A stretch of DNA of 11,487 bases from Smittium culicis (Eukaryota > Kickxellomycota > Harpellomycetes > Harpellales > Legeriomycetaceae), in NCBI GenBank assembly GCA_001970855.1, contig LSSN01005382.1, positions 1-11,487 on the forward strand, in the 5' to 3' direction. Shown one piece after another: positions 1-9,904 of this stretch. Within the stretch, counting starts at the first letter, position 1. The number at the start of each line of letters is the position of its first letter. A program made the position numbers and the translations under genes. The notes below the pieces were generated by a model, which was given only the letters and a program-made list of their open reading frames with translations, was not told the DNA's origin and ran no database searches.

Positions 1-620
1 CCAATAAATTAATGCATCCAATAAAAAAAATTTTTATTTGATTTATTCAATTATTTTTCAAGTTAAACAGTGTTGGCCCCAGAGCGAACTGCTTTTATCG
101 AATCTAACGTTCTAAGAAATTTGATATCATATACCTAGTTGAAAAGGACTTTCTTTTTTCTATTTATCCATTTCTCTTTGAAGTTTTTACCCTCTAAACA
201 GAATTAATAATTATACTTCTAATTTTATACACGATAACATTCAGCGATATAAAATGTGACTTTCATAAATACTCTCCTACATTATTAGATTGTTCATCGT
301 GGCAATATACTCAAAATAATATGATTGATCAGTACATACTAGTGATGACCCGATCGGAATTTTTTTATATCTATATAATTTAAATATAGTGCAGCTGGGG
401 TGATCGAAAAATTCTTAGGTTGGAGAAAATCTATAAACTATTTAATCCAGATCTGTCCTAGTGCCGCCAATAAAATTCTCTATTTGAAATAGCCCGATTT
501 TTAAGCGACACTCACTTTTCCAAATAACTTGTATTTTAAATTTTAATTGAAGTATCAGCTTCGTTGAACCAACACTAAGTGATTATAGAACGGCCGATCT
601 TGATTGGATATATGTTTATG
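1..620. other. GC-richer left flank, no assignable gene
   Basis: This flank is visibly less AT-rich than what follows: I count 24 G/C in 60 bases at 61-120 and 22 in 60 at 421-480, against 6-9 in 60 in the middle of the window. Such a contrast often marks exons, old transposon sequence or gene-proximal DNA. I found no open frame longer than about 40 codons and recognise no protein family on either strand. One short minus-strand stretch ending at a stop at 63-65 could be a terminal exon and is treated as a finding. The edge may be the neighbourhood of a gene lying to the left of the window; this is inference. Confidence 0.4.
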
Positions 621-1130
621 ATAAACTTTACTAATTATTTAGCCATCTTGTTACTATTTTAGTTAGTATTAAATTTTTTGATATTGGGACACTGATAGAA
701 TTTCTTATAAAAAAAAATAAAAGGTCCAAGAATAAATATATATTAATAAAAATTATAATAAAAAATTTTTTAGAGCCAAGTTGGTTGAAATTTGAACTAT
801 AAATGGATCTGAAAGTGCAATGGAAAATATTTTAGCTAAGATATGAGAATACTTGAAATGTAATAAAATTTCAAGCGATAGTGGTGGGTATATAGTTATT
901 CCTAATTTAGAATTCAGAAAATCGGTATTCACATTTTTTGAAATAAAAAACGCCCTCAATACACTATATTTTAAAAAAAACCATGTTATATAAAATTTAT
1001 TTATCTTAAAGCTCCTAGTAAACGATTCAAGTCTTTTTTTATAATCTTTTGAAACATTCTTAAATCATCCTTTTTTTTTTTCTAAAAAAGAATTTCGATT
1101 GATTATAAATAAATAATAGAATTTCTAGTA

Positions 1131-1156
1131 TTTTTTTTATTCAAAAAAAAAAAAAA
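1131..1156. repeat. Facing T8 and A14 tracts
   Basis: Eight T residues (1131-1138) are followed by ATTC and then fourteen A residues (1143-1156). The two tracts are complementary and could fold back on a four-base loop. An eleven-base T run lies just upstream (1071-1081). Such tracts are common in AT-rich eukaryotic spacer. An A14 run can also be the tail of a retroposed copy, but nothing recognisable lies in front of it and no target duplication is apparent. Confidence 0.5.
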
Positions 1157-1349
1157 TATGATAAATATACTATTAAATTTGATATTTTTTACTTATAACT
1201 GCTTTAAAAAAAATCTAATTCTTAATTTAACACCTTATCCATAAATTAGTGTTGGTAGAAATTAACTGCTACAAATAATCTCATTAGATTTGACAACCCA
1301 AAAATTTAATTATGAATGATAAATTCTTTAATCTTACATTATAATATTT

Positions 1350-1387
1350 TTTTATTTATATTTTAAAACATTGTTTTATTTATATTT
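1350..1387 (+). repeat. 14-bp direct repeat, two copies 24 bp apart
   Basis: TTTTATTTATATTT occurs exactly at 1350-1363 and again at 1374-1387. Each copy also contains a match to the yeast ARS consensus. In DNA this rich in A and T both observations have little weight. It is recorded as local sequence duplication only. Confidence 0.4.
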
Positions 1388-1964
1388 AATTAATATTCCT
1401 TTAAACTTTATGAATTTTATTATTAATAAAATTTTTAAATATGGTATAAATCACGCTAAAATTAACCCAAAAATTTTTTTTTCTTTTTGCAGAAATAATT
1501 GAATTTATATTGTAGAATATTAAGAAATACTTTTGCGAAAGATTTTATATATATCAACCTAGTGAAATATTTATTAAAAACTATTGTTAATTGATATTAG
1601 CAACCGATTGCTACTTATAATTTATTGTACCATCATAAATTATTCGACCCAAATTTCACATATCTATTATCACATCTATTTTAATTTTCTTTAATACTAA
1701 ATTACTAAATTTACTCAGTTTAATATTACTGGAATTCATATAAACCTATATAACATCACTAAAATCTATAAAAGTCCTAGTGAGGAAATTAGTGATTTTA
1801 ATGAATAAAATAAAACGAAACGAAAATCAATATCCAATCAACATCTATCAAGTTGTAAAAAAATATATTCAAGTAAAAAATTAATTTTCACGTCAACTTT
1901 TTTACTTTATTAATTAAAAAATGCTGAAATAAGTAATTATAAGCTGAAAATCTAAGATAATGTA

Positions 1965-1984
1965 ATAAAGCCATAAAGCCATAA
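1965..1984 (+). repeat. 8-bp tandem repeat, 2.5 copies
   Basis: ATAAAGCC is repeated head to tail at 1965-1972 and 1973-1980 and followed by ATAA. It is a short tandem duplication, probably from replication slippage, with no evident function. Confidence 0.6.
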
Positions 1985-3035
1985 TTTAAACATTGAATAT
2001 TTAGCAAATTTTAAATGTACTAGTATTTAAGTGCCTAGATTTGAATTACATATTAAATGGAAATTTTGTATAATTATAATTTTTAAAGAGAATCTCGGTT
2101 TTATATCGCTAAATTTATACCATTATAAATAACAACACATCTTAAGATACTGCAAAATGATTAATTACACTTTGTATCATATAAAATAAAAATAAAAATT
2201 TATAGCAATAAATTTATATTAATGTAAATAGTTTTGACCCTCGTTATTTATTTATTTTTTTTTTGTATAATTCCCGTATATAAAATGTTTTTTTAAAGTT
2301 TATAAACACTTTTTAATCAAATTATAATTATTTTAAACGTTATTTATAATGTTTTATATGGATTATTAATCATTAAAATTATTATTCTTAGACTAAAAAA
2401 TTTTATTGAAGCAGAGTAAAAATTTGACAAATTATCACCGGGAAATTTTTTATTTTTAAAGTATATTATAAAATTTACCGTTAGAAAATAATTATTTAAA
2501 TAATCTATGAGGTTTTTGGATATTTATTAATTAACCTTCAGAAAATTTTTATTTATTATCTTTTTTAGTATTATCTCATCGCTTGATGAAACGCGATTTG
2601 AAAAATCAATACAAACATATCCAACTAATAATTATTAAAGAAAATTTATGGGTCTAAGATATATTATTATAATAAAATGATTAAAAAGGGTCATTTGGTG
2701 TAATTGGTGGCTTCTATAGGATATATGAAACCCAATTATATTAAAAAAAGCTAAATAATACAAAATAAAATCTCCCAAATATAAAATATTGACATTATTA
2801 TTCTCATATATAAACAATAATATTTCGAAAATCACTAACTAATTCATTCTTTCATTTATACTTTCCTTGTGATTATAGTTGGATTTTTGAATAAAAATAA
2901 AAATTTTAAAAACATAGCGTTAAAAATACAAAGAAATTTTTTTAATTATGGTTTATCAGATAATCTTGAGGATATTATAAGTATCATTAGACTATAATTA
3001 TATAATAATAAATGATTATTTATAATAGCGAATTG

Positions 3036-3048
3036 TATATATATATAT
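3036..3048. repeat. (TA)6 microsatellite
   Basis: Six TA units plus a final T. It is a short dinucleotide run in AT-rich spacer, and its length is likely to vary between individuals. Confidence 0.6.
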
Positions 3049-4770
3049 TAACTAAGTATCAATATTAGTTAATTTATTAGTTTTTCTTCCTCTTTATTTA
3101 TATCTTGATACAGAATATTAATAATTAAAATTTTATATAAGATTTATTTTGATTTGCAGTTTTTCATTGGGTTTTTAGTTTATTTAATTATTTTTATGTA
3201 ATTTTTTTTTTCGCTCTATACGTATAATATGAGTATTTTTGCCTTTGTCGATAATTGATAATATAAGATATTATATAATAAGCTGATTTTGTATACTTTT
3301 AAATTATGTATAATAAACTCTCCTAGAAAATAAATATATATAAATAAAGCTAATGAATTTTGTATTTAGCAAAATAAAAATATTTAAATAATACAATTTA
3401 CACTATTTTAATTAAATGAATAAAATTTATAAATTAAATTAAATCGTTTTTATTTAAATATAAAGATAAAAACCCCTAAAAATTGAATATTTATATAATA
3501 AATAGCTCTAAGTGCTTAAAAAAAATCCAAATACTAAATATGATGATTTTGAATTTAATTTTTAACGAGAGTAGTATAAAAGCTATCATAAAATTTTTTA
3601 TTTACATGTACTATTACTATGTTTCTGTAATTTTAGTTTTTAATTTAAAAAGATTTCTTTGATTAAATTATATTTAAGCTTCATGTTTTTATTTTTATGT
3701 GAAGTAAATAAAATATTATTAAAGCATAAAAAAAATTAGTATATATTTAAATTTTAATATATTAAAAAAATTGCGGCAATATCTAGTTGAAAGTTATATA
3801 TTTGTTATTTATCTCCGTAATTTTATTAAATAAATGATATAAACTCTATAATTACTTATAATCAACTCTGTAATTACATTATGAATTTATTTTTCTTAAA
3901 CTTAAATATTATGAGAAAAAAATTTATTTCTCAAATATTGATGAATTAAATACTAAAAAAATTATAAAATTTTATTTTCTGACAATTAAAACACTTTTTT
4001 TATACTATTTAACACTAAAGTTGATAAAAAATATTTAGAAAGTATTTTCAGTTTTTATCAAACTAAATTTTGTAGTTTTAAAGTTTCATATTTTTTTATA
4101 TCAATTATATTTATTATTATTAAGAAATAAAAATAGTTGTACGATTAGTTAAAATATTTATCTCGAAGCTATTTTTATTAATATATTAATTTAGGAATTT
4201 TTTTTATGATTTTATTATTTTCCTGTATATTATTATGTTTTTTTAACGTATTTATACTATTTCTAATCTTATTAAAAAATTGAGTTTTTTAATTTTTTTT
4301 TAATTTAGTGTTATAAGAACTAAAGAACATAAATTTAATCTCTGCTTTGGTTATTTATCTTATAGCTTTATAAATGACTTTAAAATTAATAGTTTATTAA
4401 AGAAATCAATTTTACACAAAATTTTACTCAAATACAATGAGTAAAACCTATGTAAAATCAATCATATACATTTTAAGCTATGTAAATATATTATCTAGAC
4501 TAACTCATTACTGGAATATACAGGATAAAAATTAATTACCGTATCAAGGATTGTTATTTTATCGGATAAAAATATTCAATTTTTTTATAGTCATGATATA
4601 GAATTAATAGAAACTTTTTCTTGTATTTATGATAACAAAAAGATTATATTAAATCAATTTAATACTTTTATTAGTAGATTTATAGTATGAGCTGGAGCTA
4701 ATTTTTGATATTAGTATATTTAATATTTAAAATTGAATAAAATTTGCTCAGTTTTATTTTATTTATGAAT

Positions 4771-4796
4771 ATTTAAATTTAAATTTAAATTTAAAT
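4771..4796. repeat. Perfect (TTTAAA)n run
   Basis: From 4771 the sequence alternates TTT and AAA for four full periods. The unit is its own reverse complement, so the tract can fold on itself from either strand. It may act as an easily melted or flexible segment; that is inference from composition only. Confidence 0.65.
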
Positions 4797-5101
4797 GACT
4801 ATAAAAATACAATAATGATTTAAAATACAGCTAATTATTGTTTTTTAACTATTTTAAATATAAAATTTTGAATAATAAACTTTAAGGCAGTATTAATCGA
4901 ATTATTATTCCTATTCATATATTTCTAAAATATGTTTATTCATATTAGTGATTTGAATTTTAAAAAAAGTTCAAAATTTTAAATCTAGCTTATATTAAGA
5001 ATTTTTAATTGAAATGAATAAAAATTTGGAAAAATTCCACAGTTTCTGATAAAAATTGACAACATCCAGTTAAAATATTTGACAAAATTTAAATCAAATT
5101 T

Positions 5102-5518
5102 AAAGATTTTATTCTCTCGATTTTATCTATTATATTATAATAAATGAGATTTATCTTGGCTATTAAAAAATAATTGCTTTGCAGAGCTATTTTATGACAA
5201 AGTGAAAAGGAAATTTAATTATATTAATATAAATAAAAAACATTAAAAAATTTCCTACTAAAATCAAAAAATAATAAAAGATTATAAAATGAATAAATTA
5301 AAATTCTTGGGCAATGTTATTATTATTATTTTTTTTTTGAATTGTATTATGCTTGAAAAATTTTAAGCAAAATTTTTAAGGAAATTAAAAAATATTAAGG
5401 AAAATTGTATTTCGAAAAATAAATACATTATTTAAATCTTAATAATAGAGGATAATTTATATCGATTAGAGCACTATATATAATCTTGGAATAAAAAAGA
5501 TTTTTCTCTCTCGATTTC
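5102..5518 (+). repeat. Pyrimidine-rich dispersed repeat, two copies 394 bp apart
   Basis: The segments 5102-5124 and 5496-5518 align without gaps with two internal mismatches plus one at the last base. Both start AAAGATTTT and contain CTCTCGATTT. They are the only two places in this part of the window with CTCTCGATTT, so they may be remnants of one duplicated element. The flanks do not align further by eye. Confidence 0.4.
5317..5338. repeat. (TTA)4 followed by T10
   Basis: Four TTA units (5317-5328) run directly into ten T residues. It is a simple-sequence tract with no sign of function. Confidence 0.6.
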
Positions 5519-6456
5519 TTTTAAAATTTTATATATAACGCTTTTATTTATAAAAATTTAACAAAATAGGTCCAATAAAAAAAATAATAGTACGAAAAAA
5601 AGGAGTTTAAATATAGCAGTAAAAATTTAAAATTAAAATCTCAGAATTAAATATAAAATTAAATAAATTATCGGTTTAAATTACTCAAAATAAATAATAA
5701 AAATTTTTTTTATTAAAATAAACTATAATTCTTAGTCGAAAAAAAATCCAGTTGTACATATAATCCTTTCATAATTATAATAAATATGTTTTATTCTGGA
5801 ATTAAGCTGTAAATATTATCATAAATGGTACTATCATTAAATTAAATCATTTAAAATTCCAGTTACTACTGCATATTTTCATAAAAAATCTTTTTGTTTA
5901 ATTTTCCTTTAATTTATTATTCCTTAAGCAATCGAATATATTATCATATTAAAAATGTTCTTTAATTTAAATATGAAACGAAAAACTCGGCCAATATGAA
6001 ATTAAATTTCATAAATAAATCAAAACACACGTTTTAAAACTTAATAAAATTTTCTTATATTAAAAAGCACATCAAAATGAACTTTCTTAAAACAAATAAA
6101 AGTTCTGAATTTTTAATATTTTTCCGTTTCGTTTTTACATTTAAAATTTTTTTTTTTCGAGAATCATAACATTTATAAGAAATTTATAATCATAGTGAGA
6201 TTAATTATAGAAAAACTCAGGAATTATAATAATTATCCAAATATGAAATTAAATTAAATTAAAAAATCCATTTTTTTAATGTTTAATAATATTACTATAA
6301 ATAAATTATAATTAACCAATAAAATCAAAACTATGGTAATGTAATATAATTTAGAGTGCATATAGTATTAAAATGCTACTTGATATAATTTGAATATTAG
6401 AAATATAGTAAAGTATAAATACAAAAAAAATAAGGTAAATAAACATTCCAAATCCC

Positions 6457-6478
6457 AGAGAGAGAGAGAGAGAGAGAG
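6457..6478. repeat. (AG)11 microsatellite / GAGA tract
   Basis: Eleven uninterrupted AG units start at 6457 and are followed by AA. This is the only purine/pyrimidine-asymmetric dinucleotide run in the window and it stands out from the A/T background. In insects, runs of GAGAG are binding sites for GAGA factor (Trl), which opens chromatin, and a perfect run can also be plain slippage DNA. There is no nearby promoter to favour regulation, so the microsatellite reading is the default. Confidence 0.85.
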
Positions 6479-6976
6479 AAACTGAAAATTCAAACCAAAT
6501 AATAATAAAAAATCCATTTTTTAATTATTTCGGTGATAAATATTTGATCAATATATATTTAGAGACTGATTTCCAAAAAAAACTGGGAATAAATAGGGAT
6601 ACGTATAAAGGCCCTTGTGGTTGAATTATGTCGGGTTTTTTTATTTTATACTAAATTTCGCATGAATATTTTATATAATAGCAATTTATTATAGATTTCA
6701 TGCAAAAAAGTTATTAAAAATAGCTTAGTTATAAATCAAAAATTTCGTATAACTTTTAGCTAAAAATTCAAAAAATAAAATTGTTTCTCTAAAGTCATAT
6801 TATATTTATTATTAATAAAATGCTTTGATTATAATTAAGCTTTAATTTAATAATCGTGGAATTATCTACATAGATTCATAAATTTAGATATGTAACTTAG
6901 ATTTCGAATTAAAATAATGAAAATTCCATTAATTAATCATTATTGTTTGAGCAGAAAAAATTTTTATATCTGATTA

Positions 6977-7057
6977 TATATATTTTTTCAATCGCATAAA
7001 ATCATTTATAAAATATATATTTTTTCAATCATATAAAATTATTTATAAAATATATAT
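6977..7057 (+). repeat. 37-bp tandem duplication plus a 7-base third start
   Basis: Two head-to-tail 37-bp units occupy 6977-7013 and 7014-7050, and a third begins at 7051 but diverges after seven bases. Each unit starts TATATATTTTTTCAATC and ends ATTTATAAAA. The copies differ at three positions. In each case unit 1 has G or C where unit 2 has A or T: CGC against CAT around the middle, and ATCATT against ATTATT. This fits a fairly recent duplication followed by G/C-to-A/T decay in one copy. No terminal repeats mark it as a mobile element. Confidence 0.8.
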
Positions 7058-7118
7058 TCTATATAGTATAAATAATATAAAATATTTAATAATCAAGTGT
7101 TTTTTTCATTACTTTTTG

Positions 7119-7161
7119 GGAACGAAGGAAGGAATAAAGACAGGAATAATATAGGAACGAA
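7119..7161 (+). repeat. GGAACGAA repeated 35 bp apart in a purine-rich stretch
   Basis: GGAACGAA occurs at 7119-7126 and 7154-7161, with further GGAA units between them. GGAATAATATA occurs at 7143-7153 and again at 7211-7221. The segment is purine-rich on the plus strand, unlike its surroundings. It may be an old local duplication; no protein-binding role is claimed. Confidence 0.4.
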
Positions 7162-7169
7162 ACTTAAAC

Positions 7170-7187
7170 TAAGATTAAGATTAAGAT
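7170..7187 (+). repeat. (TAAGAT)3 tandem hexamer
   Basis: Three perfect head-to-tail TAAGAT units. This is not a known telomere repeat, and the array is too short to suggest a telomeric origin. It is likely simple slippage DNA. Confidence 0.65.
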
Positions 7188-7370
7188 AGTGTTATTTATT
7201 TAATTTTATAGGAATAATATAATTTTAGTGGAATAAATATAATAAAATAAATAATTTACTTAGATTTTTCTGAAAGATGGAAAAAGGTTACCCTTTTATA
7301 ATTTTGAAGAAAAATCTAAATTATATTACTAAATAATAATAATAGCTTGCGAAATATTATGAAATTCTCT

Positions 7371-7385
7371 AGAAGATTCTAGAAG
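7371..7385 (+). promoter_or_regulatory. Perfect three-unit heat-shock-element match
   Basis: The sequence reads nGAAnnTTCnnGAAn with no mismatch: GAA at 7372-7374, TTC at 7377-7379, GAA at 7382-7384. This is the canonical arrangement bound by a heat-shock-factor trimer in animals and fungi. The match is seen directly; use as a binding site is inference. The nearest supported gene starts 4 kb away and nothing nearby looks like a heat-shock gene, so it may be a distal element or a chance match in A-rich DNA. Confidence 0.35.
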
Positions 7386-7444
7386 CAGCCGAAAATAATC
7401 TATGGATAATATTCCAATCTGTTACATAGTGCTTCATATATTAC

Positions 7445-7473
7445 AGAATGTTCTATGATGTTCCATTATATTC
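7445..7473 (+). promoter_or_regulatory. Second HSE-like group: GAA-TTC pair and 10-bp phased TTC units
   Basis: AGAATGTTCT (7445-7454) is a perfect two-unit head-to-head heat-shock half element (GAA 7446, TTC 7451). It is followed by TTC at 7461 and 7471, so three TTC units sit exactly 10 bp apart. This resembles the gapped type of heat-shock element, where every second 5-bp unit is kept. It lies 60 bp from the perfect three-unit match. The spacing is seen; function is inferred. Confidence 0.3.
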
Positions 7474-8490
7474 CAAATTGTTTCTGTGCATAACATTAAT
7501 ATTATTTTAAAAGCATTTAAACATTTTTTAAAGCGATAATACCTGTATTTAATTATCGTTTTAACAAGTACCTTCAATAAAATTTTAGAACTGTGTAAAA
7601 TTAATAGGTGTTTTATAGTGAAAAACAAATTTTGAAGCTATTAATGTTTAGATCTATCAAATTATTTTTTCTGTTATTTTTTATTTAAAATAATCAATAA
7701 AATTGAATAAACCTTTCTAGAAAATCTAAAAAAAAAGCAATGACTCTGTGAATCGATTAGAATGATGTAAAAGCTTATCAAATAGTTTTGTATCCGCTCT
7801 TCAGAATATAAATCAGCTGATTATAGAATATTCATAGTTGAAAAGACATTAAATTTATGTAGTATAAGTCAATAAGCTTAAAATACAGAAATAAATAAGA
7901 ATAATGCAATTAAATGGCGATGTGTTTTATAACTGCAAAAAAATTATTTAAAAAAAGTAATGGTTAAATAAAATTCCAGCGTTTTTTGATATATTCTTTG
8001 ATTTAATATTATTTATCAGGTATTTTTTAATACTTATAAATAATATTAATATATAATACAGATTTATTCAAGCTTAATTATTGGTAATTTTTTTAATTAT
8101 AATAAAAAATTTGGTAAATATATACATTTTTTACAAGAAAAAAGCAATATCTTTTATATAAATACTAAAAAAAAGTATCCCTAATGGATTGAAAGATTTA
8201 TCAGAGAAATACACAATTTTGAATAGATTGTATTATAAAAATTCATTAAATTTGTAAAGTTACTCTTTAAGAGGATTATTTTGAAATAAATCCTATTATT
8301 ATTTTCTTTGAATATAGAACTAATGTATATGTATAAAGTTAAATTTTGTTTAATTATTTTTGTGAATCAATAAAAAATACACGAAAAAGCGAAATGATTA
8401 AAATTTAAATTATACTTTGAGTTTTTTGGGAAACTTCATATCATATCTTACACTAAAAACTTATTTATTTTTGTCTTTGTAAATACAAAA

Positions 8491-8556
8491 ATGAATTTTC
8501 TTATGAAGATTTTGATAGCCCTTTATTTCCTTTATCTATTTTTATACCAGTCTTAA
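8491..8556 (+). other. Possible 21-codon hydrophobic small ORF
   Basis: An ATG in the context ACAAAAATG, which agrees with insect start contexts, opens 21 codons ending in TAA. The peptide starts MNFLMKILIAL and is almost entirely Leu, Phe, Tyr and Ile, so it resembles a membrane or signal segment. T-rich DNA produces such strings by chance because TTN and ATT codons encode these residues. There is no promoter, no conserved neighbour and no second exon in sight. I list it only because the start context is good, and I do not claim it is expressed. Confidence 0.12.
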
Positions 8557-9531
8557 TATATAATAATACTATCAAATTTTTGTAATTAAATGATATATAG
8601 AATTTTTGTATGTAATGGATCAGAAAAGCAATTTGAAAATACATAAAAAGACTAAAATAAAATGAAACATTTGTTAGAATAACGGTAAGATTATTTTCGA
8701 GAATTTATAGAAAATGATTTTTTAATGATATTTGATTTACATTCTAAGAATATATTTCCAAATCTTCCACTTATATTTCAATATTTTTAATGCTCAATAT
8801 GTAGATTAGCACAAGTAGATAGTAATAACTGAATATAATTTTTCGAAAAGTATTTTTTACCCAATGAATTAAATATAAATAATTATAAATTATGATTTGT
8901 GATATTTATCTTAATTTAAAGTATTATCGAAATGGGTTTTAGTGGTAATTTTTTCATAATGTTATTTTTTTATTTTACAGAGTATCTCATTGTAAGTTTT
9001 TCTATATTCTTGCCTTAAAGTTTAGGAAGCTATTATAATAAAAAATAATTTAAATTAGGTAGTCATGCAATATGGGACGCATTTCTTATGCCAAAAACCA
9101 TCAATAAATATATAGTATATTTTTAAATTGAGCGTAATATTCTTAGGGGAATCGGTGCTTATTTTCTTATTTATATTAGCTAAAGGTATTGATTGTATCA
9201 GGTAAACCAATCTATGATATTTTCTAATCTTTTTTAAAAATAAAAGCAGTGTTTCTAAGTAGGAAAAACTAAATAGGAAAAGTTCCACTCTTCGAAAAAA
9301 ACTCCCGAATAGTAAATTTAAAACTTGGATTCATAAATGTCATATTAGAGGTTATGAATTAATAGAAAAGTATGTATATTTTAACTGAAAAGCCAATAGA
9401 GTCTCAGAAATTCAAGCGTTTAAATCTTTGAAAAATTAAAACAAACACAACCAAAAGATTCTGCTATTTGAAAATGCCATATCGCAGATTCTGAACGAAG
9501 AAAGCGCTTTGTTGCAGTTAAAGTTATTGTA

Positions 9532-9806
9532 CCAAATATAGCAAAAACGAAATTATAATTGGCTGAATTCGAAATGCATTTTGTTTTTTTCTATCTATTT
9601 ATTTCATTTTGAAATTATTTGCTATAAAAAAGATATTTTAGACTCATTCGCTATTGTTTTTTTAAGCAGCTAATATGTTGCAGCTCTTTACGCCTATAAG
9701 TGCTCTCTTCATAAAGAGCCTCACAAATACACTTTTTCCGATCGGTCATTTAGGGAATTATAGTAAAAACTATCAAATAATCGCCAAATCTGCAGAAACG
9801 AAATTA
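9532..9806 (+). repeat. 23/24-bp direct repeat, two copies 252 bp apart
   Basis: At 9532-9555 and 9784-9806 the sequence reads CCAAAT, then a variable two or three bases (ATA or CT), then GCARAAACGAAATTA. Allowing one gap, about 20 bases agree. The composition is mixed, so this is unlikely to be a low-complexity match. The flanks lose similarity quickly. On the minus strand the 9784-9806 copy forms a good splice-acceptor-like string (TACTAAT, pyrimidines, CTGCAG), while the other copy lacks the AG. Its role is unknown. Confidence 0.6.
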
Positions 9807-9904
9807 GTATGTATTATATAAAATAAGGTAAAAATATATCCTACTCCAAGAATGTTGCGTAAGGGATTAAGTGTAAAGATTTAATAGGCTTTAAACTTTT
9901 GCAC

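Larger units (their letters stand above)
621..9330. other. Very AT-rich gene-free block (intergenic or intronic)
   Basis: About 8.7 kb with no gene I can support on either strand. The longest stop-free runs (minus strand near 753-959, 2635-2835, 7434-7628 and 9055-9330) translate to low-complexity Phe/Ile/Leu/Lys/Asn strings, as expected from T- and A-rich DNA, and match no family I know. The block holds homopolymer tracts, TA, TTA and TTTAAA runs, an (AG)11 run, a 37-bp tandem duplication and two groups of heat-shock-element-like sites, each listed separately. No tRNA boxes, terminal inverted repeats with target duplications, or long dispersed repeats were seen by eye. It could be intergenic DNA or one large intron; the sequence alone does not decide. 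Confidence 0.6.

Noticed and set aside
391..495. Plus-strand stretch with two overlapping open frames of 22-37 codons after a possible acceptor at 450
   Set aside because: Both frames look equally coding-like and neither has a start, a donor or a recognised motif. This is compatible with chance in DNA of about 35% G+C.
828..840. TTTTAGCTAAG shared with 10550-10560
   Set aside because: An exact 11-base match between AT-rich segments with no extension either side; expected by chance in a window of this size.
753..959. Minus-strand open frame of 68 codons
   Set aside because: Low-complexity AT-rich translation with no motif; it looks like a chance frame in non-coding DNA. The same applies to the frames at 2635-2835 and 7434-7628.
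1143..1156. A14 run as a possible retroposon tail
   Set aside because: No SINE or processed-gene body precedes it and no flanking target duplication was found. Similar tracts are frequent throughout the block.
1354..1388. Two matches to the yeast ARS consensus
   Set aside because: Such 11-base AT matches are expected many times in this window, and animal origins do not use this consensus.
2689..2700. GGTCA followed by a weak inverted half, resembling an ecdysone response element; similar sequence at 9744-9754
   Set aside because: Only one half-site fits in each case; the second half deviates at key positions. Single half-sites occur often by chance.
7170..7187. TAAGAT hexamers as a possible interstitial telomere repeat
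   Set aside because: The unit is not a known telomere sequence (arthropods mostly use TTAGG) and only three units are present.
8806..8813. TTAGCACA found four times (8806, 11128, 11190, and reverse at 9966)
   Set aside because: Eight bases with no shared flanks. Two copies near the promoter are suggestive, but too few to separate from chance.
9055..9330. Minus-strand stop-free run of about 90 codons with a GTG start possible at 9286-9288
   Set aside because: The translation is mostly Leu, Phe, Ile, Tyr and Lys with no recognisable motif. Runs of this length are expected about once in a window of this size and composition. It has no ATG start, no promoter and no homologous look.
9651..9749. 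Minus-strand 32-codon ORF starting MTDRKK, rich in Lys, Glu and Cys
   Set aside because: It looks protein-like but is very short, has an in-frame stop just before its ATG and matches nothing I know. It overlaps another open frame that looks equally plausible, which shows how weak such impressions are.
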